From CAZNYG01 sp964577205 (lineage in GTDB: Bacteria; Elusimicrobiota; Endomicrobiia; Endomicrobiales; CAIRNS01): a DNA stretch of 10,521 bases. Each line of letters opens with the position of its first letter. Position 1 is the first letter of the stretch. Below are positions 1 to 6,024 of the stretch, one piece after another. The stretch is taken from assembly GCA_964577205.1 (NCBI GenBank), contig CAZNYG010000065.1, positions 1-10,521 on the forward strand, read 5' to 3'. The translations under genes and the position numbers were made by a program. The notes under the pieces are model-generated. The model was not told where the DNA came from and searched no databases. It saw only the letters and a program-made list of their open reading frames with translations.

Positions 1-3000
1 ATCTCTCTTATGTCTTAGATTACGTTCATATTCATATTGCTCTCTCAGAGCTTCTTCTTCCCCGTTCCTTTCCTCTACCCTCTTTCTTTCCTTTGCCTGT
101 TTTGCTTCTTCATACTTTTCCTCAAGATCGCTTATAAACTTTTTTACCTGATCGTCTCTTTGCGCAGAGTATCCACTGTTCATCCATACGACCATGTTGG
201 TTATGCTGTTTTCCCTGTCCCGCTCCGGCAGAACGCTCAGGAACTTCAGCAGTTCACGGTTTATCACCACTCTGCACGAACCGTCATTTTGCGGCAACGC
301 CATAACCGCAAAGAGCGCGCCGCTCTTCTTCCATTCCCGCGCGTCCACAACCAGCATTTCCACCCCGGCTCCGGGTTGAACAAGCTTTTGCCCGCACACG
401 GAGCTGACCGCGGACAACATATCTCCTTCTTCTTCGGTCAGTTCAGCTTCGGGGACGCGCGCGTCCGCGTCGTTGATAAACTCTCGCAGTAACCGCTGCG
501 CGGTGCTGAAGAACAACGGGCTGCGCGAACTAACATCGCGGAGTCCCGGGGGGAACATGCGTTTAAGGTTGCTGCCGGCAAAACGCAAAACCTGCCTGTT
601 ATCATTCTCAGAATTATTTCCCGCTTTAATTCCGTTTCTAAAAGACTTAAATTCGGAGGAAAATTTGTCCCCCTCCTTGTATCCTGAAAGCATCCATCGC
701 GCCAGGAAAGAAGCCCATTTCCCCTGGTCCCCGTACGAAAAGCCGTCAAAATACTTCAGTATCGAACGATTAACCACCACACGGCCCGGCCCGTCGTCCG
801 GGATCAGCACCATGCCCGGAAAAGCCCCGGCTATCGCTTCCCATCCCGGCACGTTCACGGCCAGTATTTCCGCTTTGGCCCCAGGCCGCCCTGGCATTGA
901 CAGGTATTCCTCCTTTATGAGTCGCAACATGCGCTGCTCTTTTTCATTCAGCTCTTTTTCCGTGACACGCGCAGCTTCGGCATCTTGCCACAAACGCTCC
1001 AACGCTTCCCGTTCCGGAACCCCGGGATATAACCGCGAACAAATGCCGCGCGCGGACGTAAACCTTGACATGAATTCTTTATTCATGTATTTCTTAAAAC
1101 GTTCCAAAGTCAGGGGGTACAATTCATAAAGCTTTTTTGCATTATTGACAAGGGCAACGGCATCCGCTTCGCCCTCTTGCGCCTGATCGATCGTGCCATT
1201 GTGTTCGATCAATTCTATCATGTTCGGAATGGCGATCAATTCATTAAATATTTTCGCAAGCCTTTTGGACATCACTGATTTATTCCCATCTTTCCACAGT
1301 GCCAGATCCCTGTATTTTTCCAATTCGCGTTCGATCAATGGAACCCAGACCCTGCGATTTTCATTATTTTTTCTATCCCGAATGTAACCATCGTGGTCAA
1401 TGTCAGACAGCCAGATAAACGCTCTGCGGTTTATGCCCCTTCTGCCACTTCTGTCACTTTCGTCCCTTTTGACCCTTTTAACCCCTTTGATCCTTCCGAT
1501 AAGAGTTCTTAATCCAGCAAGCCGCTCTGCCCGCCCCGTGTAGCCGGAAAGGATCCATCCCAGCAGGACGGCGATCTCCTCACGACGGCGATCTTTATCA
1601 AAGCCACTCAAATACTCCAACGCTTCGCGATTTACAGCCACACGGCCCGGGCCGTCCTCACCGGGCAGCGCCATGCCCAGGAAGTATCCCCCTTTATCCT
1701 CCCATTCCCGCGCGTCCACAACCAGCATTTCCACCCCGGCCTCAGGATGCGCGAGCATTGACAGGTACTCCGATCTTACGGCGGACAGTATGTTCTTTTC
1801 TTCCTCAGTCAGCTCAGTATCCTGGACACGCATGGATTCGACGTCCTTCCACAGGAGTTCCCGCGCTTTCTGAACAAACAACGGATTGTTCGTCCTTCTC
1901 CCTCTACCCGTAATATCTGAATAGACAGATCCAAAACCTATGCCGGCAAACAGCAACAAATTTTCGTCATACAAGCCATCTCTGTAATGCCCCTTGCCGG
2001 AGGTCATTCTCACGTATGGCGGCTTTACGTAATGACTTTCGATGTAGCCCCTCATGACTTGATCTACAGGATCATTTCCCTCTTCATCATTCGTGTCGCC
2101 GTCCCGGCCCTTGTATCCTTCCAGGAAATCCCGCACCAGCCCGCGAACGCACTCTTCCCGCTCCGCTTCATTGCCGCATGAGGCGAACGCTTCGCAGAAA
2201 TCTTCGGAAATGTATATATCCAGGCCTTTAAATCCGGGTTCCAGCCTTACGCCGCAAAAACCGGCTACCCACGCGTTATGCTGCGTCAGCACGCCACGGG
2301 CGACAACACGCGTTTCCACATTGCGCTGCGTTTCCTTCAAATACGGCTTGATGTTCTCCGCGATCATCGCGCATACGGCCTTTTCATTCTCGTCAAGCCG
2401 CGATTTGATATTCCCGGGCTCGAGAGATCTTTTAAGCAGCAGCTCCCGCGCCGTTCTAACAGGCTCGCCTTTGAGCGTCTTATTAGCCAGATCTTCCGGG
2501 AACAATTGTTGTATCGATCTGCCCGAAGCCCTCAGGAGAGTGTGGTTATATTCATCATTTATAAATATCTGCGGCGCGTTCCGTGAGGATTCGGCTATAT
2601 CATGGCAAACATTATCCAGTCTTGCTTTCAATTTTTCCACTTCCGGAATTTCGTTGGCGAGTCTGAGAGCGTGATCAAGGACAACGTCCACCTTCAGCAG
2701 CCCGGGATATCCAAGACGAATAAAATCAAACGCCGGGAATGCCTGCAGCAGGCGTAACGGATTTATAAAAGAACCGTACACTATGCGTTTCGCCGTGCTT
2801 TCTGTCACCGAAAATCTTCGCATGCAGAAGGAGATGGCCGGGCCGTCAGGAAGGATCATGTGCATCAATCTGTCGCGATTCGCGCCTTTGGCGGTGGAAC
2901 CACTTACCACGGAAACGATCGACGACCGCAGTTTTGACCGGCTTTCTTCGCTTAACTCCGCCAGGGCCGCGGCGCTTTTTTTCGCGAGAACCTGTTTCTG

Positions 3001-5799
3001 TCCCTCGTCTATAACGCCGAATATCCTCATCAGCTCCAGCGCCCCGGGATGCATGCGCATGAGCCGCTCGGCAATGGCGAGCGCTTCTTCCTTTTCCCCT
3101 CCGATGATCTCAGCCAGCGCGTCCCTGGCGGGAACGAGCGGTTTTGGAAAAGCCCTGCCCAGCGAACCGAATTCCAGGCCACTCCTCGAAACCGCGTCGT
3201 ATTGAGCGGAAACCGCGCTGAACCAGGCGTACTCCATAAGGTCCGCCTGCTCTCTGCCAAGATCGGTATCTTTGATGTTCTTCAGATAATCGTGGAATCC
3301 CGCGGTGCTTCTTTCTCTTCCTTCAAACCGATCATAATACTTTGTTCCCGGAACATTGATGGCGCAGTATTCGATAACCTCATGTTCCGCCGCCGCTTTC
3401 AGTATCCGCGTTCTTTCGTCCGCGGTGAAGTACTTCAGTTCCGTAAAGAAGGCTTTTTCCACCGCCAGCCTGGCAGTGCCCTCATCGATAGTGAAGGAGA
3501 GCATTTCCGGCTGCGTCTTTAACCGGTTTATATCGTCATGAACGATCAATTCATATTTCGTAATATGGCGCAACTCCGGAATGGTACCGACCACGCCTTT
3601 CAGCATCATCTCCATCCCGGCTTTCTGTTCATCCACATTGATCTCAGGTTCGTGCATCAACGCGATACCGGCCGTCGCGGCCAGAAAAGCAAGCGGGCCG
3701 CCCAGGTAAAACTCGCGGGCCAGCTTTGCCGCGGTTCCCAATGCCGGCAACAACACACCGTCTTTGTATTCAAGAGGAGTAATATCCGCAGTTTTTTCGC
3801 TTTCCCATATGTTCCAGTCCTCTCCATCCTTCCGGCACCGGACGAATACGATCCGGCCGTCTTTGCACAGTTCGTACTCAAGGCTTTCGCCATCTTTGCT
3901 GAGCAGTTCCAGCGCCATGCCGCTTGTTGCCGGATTCTTTTCAAAAACGCCGTTGACGTGCCCGATCACCTGTTCCGGATAGCAGCCGCGGTTCAATAAT
4001 GCCGGTATCAGGAACACGGTCAGATCCCGGGCCATCTTAAGCGGAGGTTCATCGTGGACTTCAAGGTATTTAAGGGCTTCAGAGAGAAGTCTTCCCTGTT
4101 CTTCGATGAGGGAGCGGTAGATTTTTTCGGATAACCCGGCGGGACGGGTGACCTGCGGCGTTATGACAACGTACGGGATGCCCTTTTCTTTGAACAAGCG
4201 GGACATGCCCTCGGTGTGGAAGCCGCCCATCACGACAATGTCGATCGGGCGGGAGGCTCCGCCGGCCGCAACCGGGCTGCCTGCGGCGGTATCGTACGCG
4301 GCTTCAGCGGTGATCGCGCCGAGGAAGGCATTGTTGCGTTCGAGGTTAACCTCGTAAAACGTCCGCAGGTCTTTAAGCCGCGGCTCCAGCTGCGCGTAGG
4401 ACTCGTCTCCCGCGTACGTGACCCACAAACGCGCGAACCGGCCGTACTGTCCGGTGCACCACTCATAATCGTCGGCGGTCAGCTTCGCGTTCAGGCAGTC
4501 TTCAAGGCAGCGGAAGTAGTCCGACAGGAAACCGACTTCACGTTCAGCGCGGCTTTCGGAGATACGGTTCCTCAGGTCGCGGACCAGGCGCTTTTCTTCC
4601 ACGATCATGGACAGAGGGTCCAGTTCGCGGTTCAGGCGGCGGCATTCGATAAGGCGGCTGAGATGGGGGTACCCAGGTAGCGCGCGGGCCTGTCCCCCTT
4701 GTATAGATTTGGGTGCAAATCTAAGGGGGGCTTTAGCCTGTGCGAAAGGATTGTCGTTCTCCGGTAGCGCGCAGGCTTTAGCCTGTGCGGCCCGTGCGGA
4801 GGAAGTATCGCGCCGGCTAAAGCCGTCGCCTGCCACGGCACTATGCTTAGGGTCAACATTTGGGACGGAGAATACGGCGCTGCACGAGGCGATCGCGTCC
4901 AGCAGGTCGTCCTGCGTGTTTTTGTCCGCGGCTTTCTCGGACAACGCGCGGTACTCGCTGTAGGGAAGGCGTTCCCTCAATTCGCTCATCAGCTGCAGCA
5001 GCTCATGGCCCGCGAGACGGTAGTTTGTCCGCTGCTCCTGTTCCCGCAGCTGACGGTACAACGCTATGTTCCGGTACCCGCCTATATCGATCCCGGCTTT
5101 CTCAGCCAGGTTCGACACCAGCGCGTAGTACTTGCCTGCCGGCATCCGGCCCTCGCGGTATTCCCTCTCCACCGTATCCAGACGCCTGTGACGGCGGCTG
5201 AAATATTCCCTCTTCACCACTTCCAGCCTGCCTCGCACTCCAGAAAGGGTTTTCGCCGTCTCCGCCTGTGCGTCCAGTATCCGGCTGAACCGCACAAGGT
5301 TCTGCGCGTGCAGCTCTTTGTTCTCAAGGCCGTACAGTTTATGGGCGTACTCACGGTGTTTCAGCGCGAAGTACGTCGCCCCGGACATCTTCCCCTGCGC
5401 CATCAACGATTCGATGAACGCGTCCCGCAGCGGCGGCTCCGTGATAGTGTCGTACCACGACAGGTCCACCGTGCCGGACGCCCCTTCAAGAAATACGCGG
5501 TCGATGGTATAACGGGAGGACAGCGACTCAAGGATGGATGTGATGTTCTTCTGTACTTCAGGATGGCAGTGCAGGTCCTGGATGGCGACCACGAAACGGC
5601 CGCTCCCCGGAACGGCCGTGCCGCCGGAGACACGGCCCAGCGACGAGGGGATGAAACCGGCATCTACCGACCGCCGCAATGACGGGCCGTCTTCAGGCTG
5701 AAGGGCGGCGTACAGCGAAGGGCTGACCGTAGAAAGAACAAAAAGGGCCGCGGTCAGCAGGGAAATGGAACGGGTCAAGAAGGGAGAGAAAGCGTTCAT
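1..5799 (-). CDS. Giant exported multidomain protein, ChaN/TraB-like N-terminus plus four C-terminal repeat modules (3' partial)
   Basis: The minus frame is open from an ATG at 5799 to base 1: 1933 codons and no stop, so the C-terminus lies outside. I do not recognise the full protein. Residues 1-31 look like a Sec signal or membrane anchor (Arg10, hydrophobic 11-27, possible cleavage after Ala31). Residues about 69-560 hold QDLHCH (His77, His79), FLEG (Glu105) and GGFHTEG (His528), a His/Glu/His pattern like the EreA/ChaN/TraB clan; this is inference. A low-complexity linker sits at about 319-378. HEVIE (His806, Glu810) is an HExxE motif also found in the downstream paralogue. Residues 1088-1231, 1282-1422, 1577-1709 and 1738-1879 are four degenerate repeat modules. 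From about 1884 the chain is a Glu/Lys/Arg-rich, probably coiled-coil helix. The start fits the signal peptide, but the Shine-Dalgarno is poor: only AGGG about 11 nt upstream. The reading frame is certain; the function is unknown. Confidence 0.93.
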   Translation of the reverse strand, partial: MNAFSPFLTRSISLLTAALFVLSTVSPSLYAALQPEDGPSLRRSVDAGFIPSSLGRVSGGTAVPGSGRFVVAIQDLHCHPEVQKNITSILESLSSRYTIDRVFLEGASGTVDLSWYDTITEPPLRDAFIESLMAQGKMSGATYFALKHREYAHKLYGLENKELHAQNLVRFSRILDAQAETAKTLSGVRGRLEVVKREYFSRRHRRLDTVEREYREGRMPAGKYYALVSNLAEKAGIDIGGYRNIALYRQLREQEQRTNYRLAGHELLQLMSELRERLPYSEYRALSEKAADKNTQDDLLDAIASCSAVFSVPNVDPKHSAVAGDGFSRRDTSSARAAQAKACALPENDNPFAQAKAPLRFAPKSIQGGQARALPGYPHLSRLIECRRLNRELDPLSMIVEEKRLVRDLRNRISESRAEREVGFLSDYFRCLEDCLNAKLTADDYEWCTGQYGRFARLWVTYAGDESYAQLEPRLKDLRTFYEVNLERNNAFLGAITAEAAYDTAAGSPVAAGGASRPIDIVVMGGFHTEGMSRLFKEKGIPYVVITPQVTRPAGLSEKIYRSLIEEQGRLLSEALKYLEVHDEPPLKMARDLTVFLIPALLNRGCYPEQVIGHVNGVFEKNPATSGMALELLSKDGESLEYELCKDGRIVFVRCRKDGEDWNIWESEKTADITPLEYKDGVLLPALGTAAKLAREFYLGGPLAFLAATAGIALMHEPEINVDEQKAGMEMMLKGVVGTIPELRHITKYELIVHDDINRLKTQPEMLSFTIDEGTARLAVEKAFFTELKYFTADERTRILKAAAEHEVIEYCAINVPGTKYYDRFEGRERSTAGFHDYLKNIKDTDLGREQADLMEYAWFSAVSAQYDAVSRSGLEFGSLGRAFPKPLVPARDALAEIIGGEKEEALAIAERLMRMHPGALELMRIFGVIDEGQKQVLAKKSAAALAELSEESRSKLRSSIVSVVSGSTAKGANRDRLMHMILPDGPAISFCMRRFSVTESTAKRIVYGSFINPLRLLQAFPAFDFIRLGYPGLLKVDVVLDHALRLANEIPEVEKLKARLDNVCHDIAESSRNAPQIFINDEYNHTLLRASGRSIQQLFPEDLANKTLKGEPVRTARELLLKRSLEPGNIKSRLDENEKAVCAMIAENIKPYLKETQRNVETRVVARGVLTQHNAWVAGFCGVRLEPGFKGLDIYISEDFCEAFASCGNEAEREECVRGLVRDFLEGYKGRDGDTNDEEGNDPVDQVMRGYIESHYVKPPYVRMTSGKGHYRDGLYDENLLLFAGIGFGSVYSDITGRGRRTNNPLFVQKARELLWKDVESMRVQDTELTEEEKNILSAVRSEYLSMLAHPEAGVEMLVVDAREWEDKGGYFLGMALPGEDGPGRVAVNREALEYLSGFDKDRRREEIAVLLGWILSGYTGRAERLAGLRTLIGRIKGVKRVKRDESDRSGRRGINRRAFIWLSDIDHDGYIRDRKNNENRRVWVPLIERELEKYRDLALWKDGNKSVMSKRLAKIFNELIAIPNMIELIEHNGTIDQAQEGEADAVALVNNAKKLYELYPLTLERFKKYMNKEFMSRFTSARGICSRLYPGVPEREALERLWQDAEAARVTEKELNEKEQRMLRLIKEEYLSMPGRPGAKAEILAVNVPGWEAIAGAFPGMVLIPDDGPGRVVVNRSILKYFDGFSYGDQGKWASFLARWMLSGYKEGDKFSSEFKSFRNGIKAGNNSENDNRQVLRFAGSNLKRMFPPGLRDVSSRSPLFFSTAQRLLREFINDADARVPEAELTEEEGDMLSAVSSVCGQKLVQPGAGVEMLVVDAREWKKSGALFAVMALPQNDGSCRVVINRELLKFLSVLPERDRENSITNMVVWMNSGYSAQRDDQVKKFISDLEEKYEEAKQAKERKRVEERNGEEEALREQYEYERNLRHKRD
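163..588 (-). repeat. Protein repeat module R3 of the left giant protein
   Basis: Residues 1738-1879 show an LRFAG start, KRMFPPGL, STAQRLLREF, ELTEEEGDMLSAV, GVEMLVVDAREW, RVVINRELLKFL and a closing WMNSGYSAQ. It follows R2 after only about 28 residues. It is the last module before the charged C-terminal helix. Confidence 0.8.
331..369 (-). repeat. 39-bp exact repeat, copy in module R3
   Basis: Bases 331-369 are identical to 1702-1740. They encode AGVEMLVVDAREW (residues 1811-1823). The flanking bases differ clearly, so the identity is restricted to this strand of the module. Confidence 0.95.
673..1071 (-). repeat. Protein repeat module R2 of the left giant protein
   Basis: Residues 1577-1709 show an ALERLWQDAEAARV helix, ELNEKEQRMLRLIKEEYLSM, AKAEILAVNVPGW, DGPGRVVVNRSILKYF and a closing WMLSGYKEG. 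It is separated from R1 by a 154-residue insertion that contains the 9-bp array and an Asp-rich loop. Confidence 0.8.
1433..1495 (-). repeat. Degenerate 9-bp tandem repeat (seven units) inside the coding sequence
   Basis: On the plus strand, successive 9-mers read ATGCCCCTT, CTGCCACTT, CTGTCACTT, TCGTCCCTT, TTGACCCTT, TTAACCCCT and TTGATCCTT. As 9 bp is three codons, unit gain or loss keeps frame. On the coding strand it makes a basic, Lys/Arg/Ser/Gly-rich linker at about residues 1436-1456 between modules R1 and R2. Confidence 0.75.
1534..1956 (-). repeat. Protein repeat module R1 of the left giant protein
   Basis: Residues 1282-1422 run in order: LLFAG start, FVQKARELLW helix, ELTEEEKNILSAVRSEYLSM helix, GVEMLVVDAREW strand, DGPGRVAVNREALEYL, and a closing WILSGYTG. 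The module is about 141 residues and probably folds as mixed alpha/beta. I know of no named family for it. It shares a 39-bp exact DNA match with R3. Confidence 0.8.
1702..1740 (-). repeat. 39-bp exact repeat, copy in module R1
   Basis: Bases 1702-1740 are identical to 331-369 and encode the same 13 residues (1354-1366). Module R2 has only a diverged version at the equivalent place (about 841-879). Confidence 0.95.
2107..2538 (-). repeat. Protein repeat module R0 of the left giant protein (most divergent copy)
   Basis: Residues 1088-1231 follow the module pattern. A Leu-Leu-x-Ala-x-Gly start is followed by QQLFPEDL and TARELLLKR. A DENEKAV helix comes next, then a strand ending in DIYISEDF. 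It closes with VRDFLEGYKG, matching the WILSGY and WMLSGY ends of the later copies. Similarity to R1-R3 is at protein level only, so this is the oldest or most diverged copy. Confidence 0.6.
4669..4805 (-). repeat. Palindromic REP/MITE-like insert read in frame in the left gene
   Basis: This stretch encodes a low-complexity Ala/Pro/Arg-rich linker (about residues 332-377) and contains two hairpins. In 4769-4788, GCGCAGGCT pairs with AGCCTGTGC around a TT loop. In 4694-4729, CCCCCTT and AGATTT pair with AAATCT and AAGGGGG around a 6-base loop, with a 4-base bulge. The words TTTAGCCTGTGCG (4732-4744 and 4777-4789) and GGTAGCGCGC (4676-4685, 4763-4772) each occur twice. These sequence styles recall dispersed palindromic repeats common in bacterial genomes. 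No stop or frameshift results. Confidence 0.7.
4844..5358 (-). repeat. 515-bp perfect direct repeat, copy 1 (within left gene)
   Basis: Every base from 4844 to 5358 matches 10007-10521 at an offset of 5163. The block codes for residues 148-319 of the left protein, a charged helical region between the Glu105 strand and the linker. The repeat probably continues beyond 5358, because its partner is cut by the window edge. Leftward of 4844 there are two mismatches, then about 36 more matching bases, and then the copies diverge. Confidence 0.97.
5707..5799 (-). other. Putative Sec signal peptide / N-terminal anchor of the left giant protein
   Basis: Residues 1-31 have Arg10 before a hydrophobic core (about residues 11-27, rich in Leu, Ala, Val and Phe). 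A possible cleavage site follows the SLYA tetrapeptide at Ala31. The n-region carries only one positive charge, so an uncleaved anchor is also possible. The signal argues that the protein leaves the cytoplasm. It also supports the ATG at 5799 as the start despite a weak ribosome binding site. Confidence 0.7.
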
Positions 5800-5845
5800 T
5801 CGAGCGATAAACCCTATAGAGAGAGATATAGATATGTAACTACAG

Positions 5846-5876
5846 ATAGTATTATTGATAACTCAGGTAAAATCAA
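5846..5876 (-). promoter_or_regulatory. Candidate sigma70-type promoter for the left gene
   Basis: On the minus strand, TTGATT (5876-5871) is followed after 16 bases by TAATAC (5854-5849), or after 19 bases by TACTAT (5851-5846). It lies in the only AT-rich part of the gap, about 50 bases before the ATG. The -10 matches are poor, so this is only a candidate. Confidence 0.25.
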
Positions 5877-5960
5877 GCGGTAATTTCAGTGAAATATTTG
5901 AAAAATTTCCCAATTGGAGGCATTTCGGGTGGAAGGAGGGGTTGGTCAGTGGCCTTATGC

Positions 5961-6005
5961 AAAAGATCCCTTCTCCCCTGACCAGTTAGTCTCTAAGGGG
6001 GAGGG
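5961..6005 (-). terminator. Candidate intrinsic terminator after the right gene
   Basis: Starting 20 bases past the TGA, the minus strand reads CCCTCCCC, a loop of about 19 bases, GGGGAGAAGGG and then ATCTTTT. The CCCT/AGGG and CCCC/GGGG pairs are interrupted by a 3-base bulge, and a short T-run follows. Its place and T-tail fit a terminator. However, the large loop and bulge make it weak, and it may simply be another dispersed C/G-palindrome. Confidence 0.35.
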
Positions 6006-6024
6006 TTTACAGTTGAACCCGGCG

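Larger units (their letters stand above)
5800..6024. other. 225-bp intergenic region between the two giant genes
   Basis: The right part (about 5930-6024) is GC-rich and holds the terminator-like hairpin. It also holds a 7-bp inverted repeat, TGGTCAG/CTGACCA (5943-5949 and 5978-5984). The left part (about 5800-5920) is AT-rich, with a short purine run (GAGAGAGATATAGATATG around 5818-5836) and the candidate promoter. I see no tRNA, riboswitch or small ORF with support. The gap suggests the two genes are separate transcription units. Confidence 0.6.

Noticed and set aside
3664..3702. Transmembrane helix at about residues 700-713 of the left protein
   Set aside because: The hydrophobic Gly/Ala/Leu run is only about 13-14 residues, too short for a convincing membrane span; a buried helix is more likely.
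4669..4845. CRISPR-like or tRNA-like structure in the palindromic linker
   Set aside because: Repeats are few, unequal and not regularly spaced, and no cloverleaf or anticodon arm can be drawn; the coding frame also runs through.
4843..5682. Plus-strand 279-codon open frame opposite the N-terminal part of the left gene
   Set aside because: It is antisense to a well-supported signal-peptide-bearing coding frame, shows no recognisable protein features, and reflects the GC-rich codon pattern of the minus-strand gene.
5943..5984. TGGTCAG/CTGACCA inverted repeat as an operator or terminator stem
   Set aside because: Arms are only 7 bp with a 28-base spacer and no other supporting signal; chance is likely.
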